NCBI RefSeq assembly: GCF_001718415.1
Contig: NZ_CP013377.1
Location: 1,550,001-1,614,000, forward strand
DNA length: 64,000 bases
Source: Burkholderia pseudomultivorans
GTDB taxonomy: Bacteria; Pseudomonadota; Gammaproteobacteria; Burkholderiales; Burkholderiaceae
Direction of reading: 5' to 3'
Numbering within the stretch: position 1 is the first letter of the stretch; every line of letters begins with the position of its first letter. The position numbers and the translations under genes were made by a program. Below, one piece after another: positions 52,442 to 60,694 of the stretch. The notes under the pieces are model-generated. The model was not told where the DNA came from. It did not search any database and saw only the letters and a list, made by a program, of their open reading frames with translations.

Positions 52442-52813
52442 TCAACGCATCGCGCTCATGCCGCCCGACGCGCCGCCGCTCGGCGCCGTGCGTAGCGGCG
52501 CACTCGCGCCGTCTTGCGCCTGCCATGCGATCAGTTCGCGTTCCGCGGCCGCGAACGCGCGACGCACCGTCTCGCAGACGTCGTCGCCGCTGCAATGCGG
52601 CAGCGGCTTCAGCTCGTCGTTGCGCGTGATCAGATCGAGCCGCACGTCGTAGGCACGCATGCCGCCGGGCATCCTGCGCGCCTCGATCGCCAGATGACAC
52701 CCGCTGATCAGCGCGCGGAACCGCTCGATGCCGATCAGCCGGGTCGCCGCCTCGGCTTCCAGTTCGGCCGAGCCGGCGAATCCGAGATAGACGATCTGCA
52801 TGCCCACGCCCAT
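52442..52813 (-). CDS. HPF/RaiA-like (S30AE) ribosome-associated protein, probable
   Basis: 123 residues. MQIVYLGFAGSAELEAEAATRLIGIERFRALISGCHLAIEARR followed by MRAYDVRLDLITRN and CETVRRAFAAAERELIAW has the beta-alpha-beta-beta-beta-alpha order of hibernation-promoting factor proteins, with a disordered tail. Similarity is by pattern, not a full motif match. CAGGAG precedes the ATG. Last gene of an FNR-type operon, which suits a role in stilling ribosomes at low oxygen. Confidence 0.55.
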   Translation of the reverse strand: MGVGMQIVYLGFAGSAELEAEAATRLIGIERFRALISGCHLAIEARRMPGGMRAYDVRLDLITRNDELKPLPHCSGDDVCETVRRAFAAAERELIAWQAQDGASAPLRTAPSGGASGGMSAMR

Positions 52814-52926
52814 GTTGTTTCTCCTGACGGGGCCGCCATCGCGTCGACCACCTTCTCTCCATCCCTGCCCGACGACGCAGCCGATCCTCGCGTCCGGACA
52901 CGGCGCCGCGCCCGGCGTGCCGCCGG

Positions 52927-53166
52927 TCAGACGTTGAACGCCTGCGACATCTTCAGTTCGATCCACGTCATCCCGGCCCGCAGGCCTTCGATCATCGCCT
53001 CGTGCTCGGTCGGATACGCGTGGCTGTGCTCGAACGTATGGTGGAAGCGCGCCGCGCCCGCGCCGTGCTCGACCGACACGCGGCAGCGGAACTCGCCCGA
53101 TTCGCACGGCCGCGTCTCGACTTCGACCGACCAGTCGCGCTCGTGTATGTTGCCCTGCAGTGTCAT
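52927..53166 (-). CDS. Small hypothetical protein (79 aa)
   Basis: 79 residues (MTLQGNIHERDWSVEVETRPCESGEFRCRVSVEHGAGAARFHHTFEHSHAYPTEHEAMIEGLRAGMTWIELKM), a beta-sheet-plus-helix domain with many histidines. AGGAGG precedes the ATG; 17 bp behind the DUF1488 gene. Not recognised. Confidence 0.75.
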   Translation of the reverse strand: MTLQGNIHERDWSVEVETRPCESGEFRCRVSVEHGAGAARFHHTFEHSHAYPTEHEAMIEGLRAGMTWIELKMSQAFNV

Positions 53167-53182
53167 GCGTCCTCCTGCGGTA

Positions 53183-53458
53183 TCAACCGCCGAGCCGGAA
53201 GTGGCCGCTGTGCAGCAGCACCGGCCGGCCGCCGATTTCCTCGAGCATGCGTCGCGCCATCGCCTCGATCGCCGGCCGGTGCGCGGTGAATGCGTCCAGC
53301 AGGTCCCGTTCGAGCAGCGACGCCGCGCCGAAATGATCCTCGAGCGCTTCGGCCGTCACCGCGCACTGCACGCAGCGATCGTCGACCAGCGCCGAAAAGG
53401 CGACGACCAGATCGCGCGCGCAGTACTCGGGCGGCTCCGGTGGAAATGAAATCTGCAT
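53183..53458 (-). CDS. DUF1488 family protein
   Basis: 91 residues. Contains the DUF1488 pattern: YCARDLVVAFSALVDDRCVQCAVTAEALEDHFGA ... FTAHRPAIEAMARRMLEEIG. Function unknown. First gene of a three-gene operon driven by the FNR-type promoter just upstream. Confidence 0.82.
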   Translation of the reverse strand: MQISFPPEPPEYCARDLVVAFSALVDDRCVQCAVTAEALEDHFGAASLLERDLLDAFTAHRPAIEAMARRMLEEIGGRPVLLHSGHFRLGG

Positions 53459-53496
53459 CTGTGCGCCTGTCAGCGTAGTGACTTAGCCATGACGAG

Positions 53497-53537
53497 AGCA
53501 TAGTGGCGCGCGCCGCCGCCCGCTTGACCCACGTCAA
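53497..53537 (-). promoter_or_regulatory. Class II FNR-type promoter
   Basis: TTGACCCACGTCAA (53524-53537), a perfect dyad of TTGAC half-sites, with -10 TATGCT on the minus strand (53497-53502), centres 31 bp apart. Drives the DUF1488 operon. Confidence 0.78.
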
Positions 53538-53580
53538 CCGGGTCGCCGTGCCGATGCCGGATCCGGCGACGGACGCGGTA

Positions 53581-53979
53581 TCAGCCCGCGTCCGGCTCGA
53601 TCGTCGCGCCGCGTTCCGCGAGCAGTTCGCGCAGCACGCTGCGATGACAGCGGTTCTCGTCGTCGCAGTAGCAGCCGACCGACAGCGCAGTCGTTGCCGA
53701 CAGCGCCGCCAGCAGGTCGAGCACCTTCGCCGCATCGCCCTGCGCCATCTCCGCGCGGAAATGACGCTTGAACGCGCGCCATTCGGCATCGGTCTCGGCG
53801 GCCTGCGCCCGGGCGACCAGTTCGGCGCTCGGCGACAGCGTCGGCAGCCACACGTCGTAGTAGTCGCGCGATGCGAATTCGGCTTTCGGCACGCCGCGCG
53901 GCGGCCGCCGCACCGTGCCGATCCGCAGCCCCTCGCCGGCCCTGCGCGGTGAACCCAGACGGACGATTCGTATGCTCAT
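53581..53979 (-). CDS. DUF488 family protein
   Basis: 132 residues with DUF488 motifs: RLGSPR, YYDVWLPTLSPS and the cysteine/histidine segment VGCYCDDENRCHRSVL. Role unknown; the conserved cysteines suggest nucleic-acid or metal binding. Confidence 0.83.
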   Translation of the reverse strand: MSIRIVRLGSPRRAGEGLRIGTVRRPPRGVPKAEFASRDYYDVWLPTLSPSAELVARAQAAETDAEWRAFKRHFRAEMAQGDAAKVLDLLAALSATTALSVGCYCDDENRCHRSVLRELLAERGATIEPDAG

Positions 53980-54051
53980 TCGGCTCCTTCGGCGTCTACG
54001 ATCTTCTTATCGTACTGCTGCGCGGCGGCCGCGTGCGGGGCCCGCGCAAAG

Positions 54052-54087
54052 AAAAAACCGGCTGTCCCCGATCGGGAACAGCCGGTT
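54052..54087 (-). terminator. Rho-independent terminator of the aminotransferase gene
   Basis: Near-perfect 16-bp inverted repeat AACCGGCTGT...ACAGCCGGTT (54056-54087) followed, on the minus strand, by a run of T (54052-54057). Confidence 0.85.
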
Positions 54088-54116
54088 CCGGCGATGCCGC
54101 TGCGCGTATGCGCGGA

Positions 54117-55319
54117 TCAGACGCCGCTCTTCAACACCTTGCCGATCGCGTCGGCGACGATGCCGACGTTCGAATCGTTCAGGCCTGCGACGCACATCCG
54201 GCCCGAGCGCAGGATGTACACGCCGTGCACTTCGCGCAGCGCGTCGACCTGCGATTCCGTCAGCCCCGTGTACGTGAACATGCCGCGTTGCTTCACGTAG
54301 CGCGTGAGCGCCTCGCCGCTGACGTGGTCGCGCAGGCCGTCGTGGATCGCCTGGCGCATCCGCGCGATGCGGCGGCACATCGCCGACAGCTCTTCTTCCC
54401 ACTGCTTGCGCAGCGCGGGCGTGTCGAGCACGGCCGCCACGACCTTCGCGCCGTAGGTCTGCGGGTTGCTGTAGTTGGAGCGCACCGCGCCGGCCAGCTG
54501 GCCGAGCACGCGATCGACCGCGGCTGCATCCTCGCAGACGACGCTCAGGCCGCCGACACGCTCGCCGTACAGCGAGAAGTTCTTCGAGAACGAGTTCGCG
54601 ACCAGCGCCGGCACGCCGCGACGGGCCAGTTCGCGCACCGCGAACGCGTCCGCGTCGAGGCCCGCGCCGAAGCCCTGGTACGCCATGTCGACGAACGGCA
54701 GCAGCCCGCGCGCCTCGATCACGTCGATCAGCTTTTCCCACTGGCCTTCGTCGAGATCGACGCCGGTCGGGTTGTGGCAGCACGCGTGCAGCAGCACGAT
54801 GCTGCGCGCCGGCAGCGCGTCGATCGCCGCGAGCATCGCGTCGAACTTCAGGCCGCCCGTCTTCTCGTCGTAGTACGGGTAGGTGTTCACCGTGAAGCCC
54901 GCGCGCTCGAAGATGAAGCGGTGGTTTTCCCAGCTCGGGTCGCTGAGCCACACCTGCGAATCCGGGAAGTAGCGCTTCAGGAAATCGGCGCCGACCTTCA
55001 GCGCGCCCGAGCCGCCGAGCGTCTGCACGGTCGCGATGCGGCCGGCCGCACGCGCCGGATGATCCGCGCCGAACACGAGCGCCTGCACGGCGTCGCGATA
55101 CGCGGCCAGGCCGATCATCGGCAGGTACGGCTTCGGGCCGAGGTCGCGCTGCAGCGCCGTTTCGGCTTCACGGACGGCGCCCATCACGGGAATCCGGCCT
55201 TCGGCGTCGAAATAGATGCCGATGCTCAGGTTGACCTTCTGATCGCGCGGATCTTTCTGGAAATTCTCGTTGAGCGTCAGGATCGGGTCGCCCGGGTACG
55301 CATCGATATGTTCGAACAT
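54117..55319 (-). CDS. tyrB: Aromatic/aspartate aminotransferase (TyrB-like)
   Basis: 400 residues, class I PLP aminotransferase of the aspartate/aromatic group. Start MFEHIDAYPGDPILTLNENFQKDPR, PLP lysine in SFSKNFSLYGERVG, substrate-binding arginine region near the end (SGRMCVAGLN), and the CHNPTG motif. The family interconverts tyrosine, phenylalanine and aspartate with their keto acids. The AroP-like permease gene precedes it (41 bp), so they form an operon for aromatic amino-acid uptake and transamination. Confidence 0.9.
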   Translation of the reverse strand: MFEHIDAYPGDPILTLNENFQKDPRDQKVNLSIGIYFDAEGRIPVMGAVREAETALQRDLGPKPYLPMIGLAAYRDAVQALVFGADHPARAAGRIATVQTLGGSGALKVGADFLKRYFPDSQVWLSDPSWENHRFIFERAGFTVNTYPYYDEKTGGLKFDAMLAAIDALPARSIVLLHACCHNPTGVDLDEGQWEKLIDVIEARGLLPFVDMAYQGFGAGLDADAFAVRELARRGVPALVANSFSKNFSLYGERVGGLSVVCEDAAAVDRVLGQLAGAVRSNYSNPQTYGAKVVAAVLDTPALRKQWEEELSAMCRRIARMRQAIHDGLRDHVSGEALTRYVKQRGMFTYTGLTESQVDALREVHGVYILRSGRMCVAGLNDSNVGIVADAIGKVLKSGV

Positions 55320-55360
55320 GGCTATGTCGGTCTCGGTTGGAATGGAGGTAGCGGCCTGCG

Positions 55361-56752
55361 TCAGCGTGCGGATGCGCCGCCGCCCATCGCGTAGCCGGCA
55401 TTCCTCTGACGGAAGCGATACCCGATCGCGAGCACGGCGAGCCACACGGGGATCAGGTACACCGACAGGCGGAGATCCGGCGTCAGGTACATCACGACGA
55501 GAATGCCGGCCATGAACGCCAGACACAGGTAATTCGTGAAAGGATAGCCCAGACTGCGGAACGAAGTCTGCTCCCCGGCCGCGCGCTTGGCCTGGCGGAA
55601 TTTCAGGTGGATCAGGCTGATCATCGCCCAGTTGATGATCAGTGCCGAGACGACGAGGCCCATCAGCACTTCGAACGCCTTGCCCGGCATGAAGTAGTTG
55701 ACCAGCACGCACACGCCGGTCGCGAGCGCCGACGCGCCGAGCGCGGCGAGCGGGATGCCGCGCTTGTTGACCGAGCACAGCACCTTCGGCGCGTTGCCCT
55801 GCTGCGCGAGGCCGAACAGCATCCGGCTGTTGCAGTACACGCCGCTGTTGTACACCGACAGCGCGGCCGTCAGCACCACGACGTTCAGCACGTTGGCGAC
55901 GAGGTTGCTGCTCAGTGCGTGGAAGATCAGCACGAACGGGCTGCCGCCGGACACGACCTTCTCCCACGGGTACAGCGACAGCAGCACGGCGAGCGCGCCG
56001 ATGTAGAAAATCAGGATCCGGTAGATCACCTGGTTGGTCGCGCGCGGGATGCTGCGCTTCGGATCGTCGGCCTCGGCCGCCGTGATGCCGACCAGCTCCA
56101 GCCCGCCGAACGAGAACATGATCGCCGCCATCGACATCACGAGGCCCGACACGCCGTTCGGGAAGAAGCCGCCGTGCTGCCACAGGTTCGCGACGCTGGC
56201 TTCCGGCCCCGCATGGCCGCTCGCGAGCAGCCAGCCGCCGAAACCGATCATCCCGACGATCGCCGCGACCTTGACGATCGAGAACCAGAACTCCGTCTCG
56301 CCGTACGATTTCACGCTGGTCAGGTTGATCAGGTTGATGACGACGAAGAACACGAGCGCCGACACCCAGGTCGGCACGCCCGGCCACCAGTACTGCACGT
56401 AGATGCCGACGGCCGACAGCTCGGCCATGCTGACGAGGATGTACAGCACCCAGTAGTTCCAGCCGGACAGGAAGCCGGTGAAGTGGCCGAAGTATTTGTC
56501 GGCGAAATAGCTGAACGAGCCCGCGACCGGCTCGTCGACGACCATCTCGCCGAGCTGGCGCATGATGAAGAACGCGACGATGCCGGCCACCGCGTAGCCG
56601 AGCAGGACCGACGGGCCGGCCATCTTGATCGTCTGCGCGATGCCGAGGAACAGTCCGGTGCCGAGCGCGCCGCCTAGCGCGATCAGCTGGATGTGCCGGT
56701 TCTTCAGCCCGCGCTTCAGGCCGTCACCGCCCTTCTCGTTTCCAGAAACCAT
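55361..56752 (-). CDS. aroP: Aromatic amino acid permease (AroP-like)
   Basis: 463 residues, 12 membrane helices. Strong likeness to AroP/PheP: GLKRGLKNRHIQLIALGGALGTGLFLG, RQLGEMVVDEPVAGSFSYFADKYFG, SGWNYWVLYILVSMAELSAVGIYVQYWWPGVPTWVSALVFFVVINLINL. Imports phenylalanine, tyrosine and tryptophan by proton symport. The neighbouring aminotransferase and Lrp regulator support aromatic substrates. Starts beyond this ATG are not supported. Confidence 0.88.
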   Translation of the reverse strand: MVSGNEKGGDGLKRGLKNRHIQLIALGGALGTGLFLGIAQTIKMAGPSVLLGYAVAGIVAFFIMRQLGEMVVDEPVAGSFSYFADKYFGHFTGFLSGWNYWVLYILVSMAELSAVGIYVQYWWPGVPTWVSALVFFVVINLINLTSVKSYGETEFWFSIVKVAAIVGMIGFGGWLLASGHAGPEASVANLWQHGGFFPNGVSGLVMSMAAIMFSFGGLELVGITAAEADDPKRSIPRATNQVIYRILIFYIGALAVLLSLYPWEKVVSGGSPFVLIFHALSSNLVANVLNVVVLTAALSVYNSGVYCNSRMLFGLAQQGNAPKVLCSVNKRGIPLAALGASALATGVCVLVNYFMPGKAFEVLMGLVVSALIINWAMISLIHLKFRQAKRAAGEQTSFRSLGYPFTNYLCLAFMAGILVVMYLTPDLRLSVYLIPVWLAVLAIGYRFRQRNAGYAMGGGASAR

Positions 56753-57070
56753 GTCTTCTCCACTCTGTCCGCCTCCGCCGCCGGAAGCGGTGCGCCTTCG
56801 GTGTGCCGGGCGCTGTTTTGCTGTGCCGGCAGCCGTTCGTGGAGCCGCCGGGTTGGGGACTGCAATCTTCGCGTGGCGGCGCCCGATTCGTGCCGGCATG
56901 CCCGCCAGACCGGCCACCGACCGTCGCCCACGCCCGCGTTGCTGCGGTCGCACACGAAAATCCGGCGTCAGTTTAGCGTCGCGACGACGAAATCGGGTTT
57001 CGTAACCCGTTCATGCAAACCCTACATTATGAGATAAGATTGCACGCAGGAGACAGATGAGGAAACAAAA

Positions 57071-57544
57071 ATGCCTGAACCGGTTCTCGACCGCATCGAT
57101 CGGAGCTTGCTGGCCCTGCTGCAGGAGAACGGCCGCGCGTCGAATCTCGAACTGGCGAAGGCTGTGGGCCTGTCGCCGGCGCAGACGCTGCGACGCCACC
57201 GCCGGCTCGAGGAGATCGGCGCGATCCGCCGCTATGAAACGCGGTTGTGCCCCGACACGCTCGGCTTCGGCGTCACCGCCTTCGTGCACGTGACGATGGA
57301 GCGCGGGCACATCCGCGACCTGTCGAAATTCCAGAAACTCGTGTCGGATCTCGCGCAAATCCAGGAGTGCTTTTCGGTGACGGGCGACATCGACTACGTG
57401 CTGAAGGTCGTCGCGCACGACCTGAAAGGGCTGTCGAAATTCCTGCTCGAAACGCTGATGCGCATTCCGGGCGTGAGCGGCGTGCATTCGAGCGTGTGTC
57501 TCGACGAGATCAAGTGCACGAGTGCGATGCCGGTTGCGGAGTGA
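57071..57544 (+). CDS. Lrp/AsnC family regulator
   Basis: 157 residues. HTH (LDRIDRSLLALLQENGRASNLELAKAVGLSPAQTLRRHRRLEEIGAIRRYE) and RAM ligand-binding domain (GFGVTAFVHVTMERG ... VTGDIDYVLKVVAHDLKGLSKFLLETLMRIPGVSGVHSSVCLDEIK). Divergent from the aroP-tyrB operon and most likely its amino-acid-responsive regulator. Confidence 0.92.
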   Translation: MPEPVLDRIDRSLLALLQENGRASNLELAKAVGLSPAQTLRRHRRLEEIGAIRRYETRLCPDTLGFGVTAFVHVTMERGHIRDLSKFQKLVSDLAQIQECFSVTGDIDYVLKVVAHDLKGLSKFLLETLMRIPGVSGVHSSVCLDEIKCTSAMPVAE

Positions 57545-57678
57545 TTCGTCGGCTTGCCGATCCCGCGTGAGGCTGCGAGCGCGCAGGTTGCCGCGAGCGC
57601 CGCACTGACGGCCTGCGGCATTGCTGCGTACCGGTTCCGGGCACGTGCCTGCGCGCCGCCGCCGATATCCGCCGTTGC

Positions 57679-58533
57679 CTAGCGCGCCTCGAACGCGCTG
57701 ATCAACAGCGCCCCCGCCGCGATTACCACGCAGCCGGCCGCGCGGCGCGGCGTCAGTCGCTCGCCGAGATACACGCGCGCGATCAGCGCCGCGAACACGA
57801 CGCTCGTTTCGCGCAGCGCCGACACCGGCCCCATCGGCGCGCGGTCCATCGCCCAGATCACGATGCCGTACGCCAGCGCCGCGAAGACGCCGCCGCACGC
57901 GGCCTTCGCCGTTTCACCGACGTCCTGCGTCAGCCGCAGCGACCCCGCGCGCAGCCGGTAATACACGGCCATCAGCGCGCCCGTGAGCACGAACATCCAC
58001 GCGGTGTAGCCGACCGTGCCGCCGCTTTCCCGCACGCCGATCCCGTCGACCACGCTGTAGGCCGCGATCGACACGCCAGTCGCGAACGCGGTCGGCAGCA
58101 CCTGCGTCAGCCGATGCGTTGCGCCGCGCCCGCGCTCCAGCCCGATCGCGAGGATGCCGGCGCAGATCAGCACCAGCCCGGCCTGCGCGCCGAGATTCAG
58201 CCGCTCGCCCGCGAACGCCGCCGCACCGAGCGTGACCAGCAGCGGCGCACTCCCGCGTGCGACCGGATAGGCGACGCTCAGGTCGCCGTGCTGGTACGCG
58301 CGCACCAGCAACAACGTATAGACGACGTGCAGCAGCGCCGACGCGACCACGTACGGCCAGCTCGCCGGCGCGATCGGCGCTGCGGCCGGCAGGAACAGCA
58401 GCGCGAACAGCCCGATCGCGATCTGCAGCACCGTGGCCGACCGCAGCCGGTCGCCGCTGCTGCGGACCAGCGCGTTCCACGACGCATGCAGGAACGCGGC
58501 GCACAGCACGGCAAACAGAACGGGGATCGGCAC
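57679..58533 (-). CDS. EamA family drug/metabolite transporter
   Basis: 284 residues with ten hydrophobic helices in two EamA repeats (VLFAVLCAAFLHASWNALVR; LSVAYPVARGSAPLLVTLGAAAF; FAALAYGIVIWAMDRAPMGPVSALRETSVVFAALIARVYLGERL). Likely exporter of metabolites or amino acids. The GTG start at VPIPVLFAV is chosen for GGGAG at suitable distance; starts up to 54 bp earlier are in frame. Confidence 0.87.
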   Translation of the reverse strand: MPIPVLFAVLCAAFLHASWNALVRSSGDRLRSATVLQIAIGLFALLFLPAAAPIAPASWPYVVASALLHVVYTLLLVRAYQHGDLSVAYPVARGSAPLLVTLGAAAFAGERLNLGAQAGLVLICAGILAIGLERGRGATHRLTQVLPTAFATGVSIAAYSVVDGIGVRESGGTVGYTAWMFVLTGALMAVYYRLRAGSLRLTQDVGETAKAACGGVFAALAYGIVIWAMDRAPMGPVSALRETSVVFAALIARVYLGERLTPRRAAGCVVIAAGALLISAFEAR

Positions 58534-58923
58534 GCTGAACACTCCCTGACGGTCGAAGGGCGCGCAACACGCGCGACGGGCGTTCATCGTAGGAATGCGT
58601 CACGCGATTGTCAAAAAAGCGCGCTGCGCCGCGAACCCGCTCGCCGCGCGCCGACGCACGCCCGGCCGTGGATGCGACGCAATAACCGGAGGCAGCGCGA
58701 CATGCGTCGCCACGATGGCATACGGATCGCCGCTTTCCAGCGCCTTTCACGTGAAAAGACCCCGTAATGAAATCGATACCGCGGCGCAATCGCCGCGAAA
58801 ACACTCCGTCCCCATATTTTCATACCAGGCTGATTCAATGCGCGTGCTCTCCGTCGAGCCCGCGCCGAACCCACACGGCGACGCGGCCGATCCCACCATC
58901 GAAAGCCAACCTGGAGTGTTGCG
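58534..58923. other. Regulatory gap between EamA gene and acpA
   Basis: About 390 bp. It contains the 12-bp perfect palindrome TTTCACGTGAAA (58745-58756), 168 bp before acpA, which may be an operator. No further gene is supported. Confidence 0.4.
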
Positions 58924-60597
58924 ATGTTCCGTCAAGCCTTGCTCGTCACCGCCTGTGCCGGCGCAGCCCTCGCGCTGTTCGCCTGCGGCGGCAGCGACGA
59001 TCCCACGCCGACGCCCGCGGTGTCCTCGCAGGACGCGCTGCAGACCGCCACGCCGATCAAGCACGTCGTCGTGATCTACGGCGAGAACGTGTCGTTCGAC
59101 CACTACTTCGGCACCTATCCGAATGCGACGAACCCGGCGGGCGAGCCGGCGTTCACCGCCAAATCCGGCACGCCGACGGTCAACGGCCTGACGGGCACGC
59201 TGCTCACCGCGAACCCGAACTTCACGAACACGGCCAACGGCACCGACGCCGCGAACCCGTTCCGCCTCGACCGCACGCAGGCCGCGACGGCCGACCAGAA
59301 CCACGCGTACACGGCCGAACAGCAGGCCGAGGACAACGGCCTCGCCGACCTGTTCCCGAAATACACCGGCAAGGGCTCGTCCGGCGGCGCCGGCGCGTTC
59401 GGCACGAAGGGCCAGGTGATGGGCTACTTCGACGGCAACACCGTGACCGCGCTGTGGAACTACGCGCAGCGCTTCGCGATGAGCGACAACGCCTATACGA
59501 CGGTCTACGGCCCGTCGACGCCGGGCGCGCTGAACGTCGTGTCGGGCCAGACCAACGGGATGCAGATCGTCAAGACGTCCGCGCAGCCGTCGACGCTCGC
59601 GAAGAGCTCGTACTACATCAACGACGGCCAGGGCGGCTACACGATGATCAACGACGTCGACCCCGGCTACGACGTCTGTTCGAGCACGACCGACCAGGCG
59701 ATGATGAGCGGCAAGAACATCGGCGACCTGCTGAACAGCGCGAAGATCACGTGGGGCGGCTTCATGGGCGGCTTCAACCTGTCGACGACGAACAGCAACG
59801 GCACGACGGGCTGCAGCCGCAGCACGGTCGCGACCGCCGTGAACGCCGCGACGGCCGACTACATCCCGCACCACAACTGGTTCCAGTACTACGCGTCGAC
59901 CGCGAACCCGCAGCACACGCGCCCGAGCTCGACCGCCGCGATCGGCTCGAGCTTCGAGACCGACGGCAAGACCGCCGAGCCCGCGAATCACCAGTACGAC
60001 ACCGACGACTTCTTCGCGGCCGTGAAGGCCGGCAACTTCCCGTCGGTCAGCTTCCTGAAGGCGCCGGCCGCACAGGACGGACACGCGGGCTATTCGGATC
60101 CGCTCGACGAGCAGGCGTTCGTGACGAAGGTCGTCAACTTCCTGCAGCAGCAGCCGGACTGGCAGAACACGGCCGTGATCGTCACCTATGACGACTCGGA
60201 CGGCTGGTACGACCACGCGTACACGACGCCGACCCGCGCGTCGTCCGACGCGGTCGACCAGGTGAACGGCAACGGCAAGTGCGGTTCGGGCGGCACCACC
60301 GGCGTGAACGGCGCAACGGTGAACGGCCGCTGCGGCCCCGGCGTGCGCATTCCGCTCGTCGTGATCTCGCCGTACGCAAAGCAGAACTACGTCGACCATA
60401 CGCAGATCGACCAGGCGTCCGTCGTGCGCTTCATCGAGGACAACTGGCTCGGCGGCCAGCGCATCGGCGGCGGTTCGTTCGATGCGACCGCAGGCGACCT
60501 GCGCGGCCTGTTCGACTTCTCGTCGAAGCCGAACACCACGCCGCTGTATCTCGATCCGACGCAAGGCACCGTGTTGAGCGCGGCGCCGTCGATGTAA
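58924..60597 (+). CDS. acpA: AcpA-type acid phosphatase lipoprotein
   Basis: 557 residues. Lipoprotein signal (ALLVTACAGAALALFAC, cleavage before the cysteine of CGGSDD). The phosphoesterase/phospholipase C-like domain begins with the hallmark HVVVIYGENVSFDHYFGTYP; later motifs YIPHHNWFQYYA, VTYDDSDGWYDH and GVRIPLVVISPYAKQNYVDHT are all present. Enzymes of this group (Francisella/Burkholderia AcpA) hydrolyse phosphomonoesters or phospholipids at the cell surface. A terminator follows and the di-heme peroxidase gene begins about 100 bp later. Confidence 0.88.
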   Translation: MFRQALLVTACAGAALALFACGGSDDPTPTPAVSSQDALQTATPIKHVVVIYGENVSFDHYFGTYPNATNPAGEPAFTAKSGTPTVNGLTGTLLTANPNFTNTANGTDAANPFRLDRTQAATADQNHAYTAEQQAEDNGLADLFPKYTGKGSSGGAGAFGTKGQVMGYFDGNTVTALWNYAQRFAMSDNAYTTVYGPSTPGALNVVSGQTNGMQIVKTSAQPSTLAKSSYYINDGQGGYTMINDVDPGYDVCSSTTDQAMMSGKNIGDLLNSAKITWGGFMGGFNLSTTNSNGTTGCSRSTVATAVNAATADYIPHHNWFQYYASTANPQHTRPSSTAAIGSSFETDGKTAEPANHQYDTDDFFAAVKAGNFPSVSFLKAPAAQDGHAGYSDPLDEQAFVTKVVNFLQQQPDWQNTAVIVTYDDSDGWYDHAYTTPTRASSDAVDQVNGNGKCGSGGTTGVNGATVNGRCGPGVRIPLVVISPYAKQNYVDHTQIDQASVVRFIEDNWLGGQRIGGGSFDATAGDLRGLFDFSSKPNTTPLYLDPTQGTVLSAAPSM

Positions 60598-60616
60598 CCG
60601 GCAACGCGTCACGACA

Positions 60617-60642
60617 GGCCGGCGCAGCGTGCGCCGGCCGTT
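60617..60642 (+). terminator. Terminator-like hairpin after acpA
   Basis: Perfect 10-bp stem GGCCGGCGCA/TGCGCCGGCC with a three-base loop, followed by GTTTCC. The T-tract is short. Confidence 0.65.
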
Positions 60643-60694
60643 TCCATTTCAACGCGCCGCTTCGTGCGGCACACGATTTCCGAGCGACGACAGC

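Noticed and set aside
58745..58756. TTTCACGTGAAA palindrome as a defined operator
   Set aside because: A single 12-bp palindrome far from acpA with no matching site elsewhere seen; kept only as a note in the gap entry.
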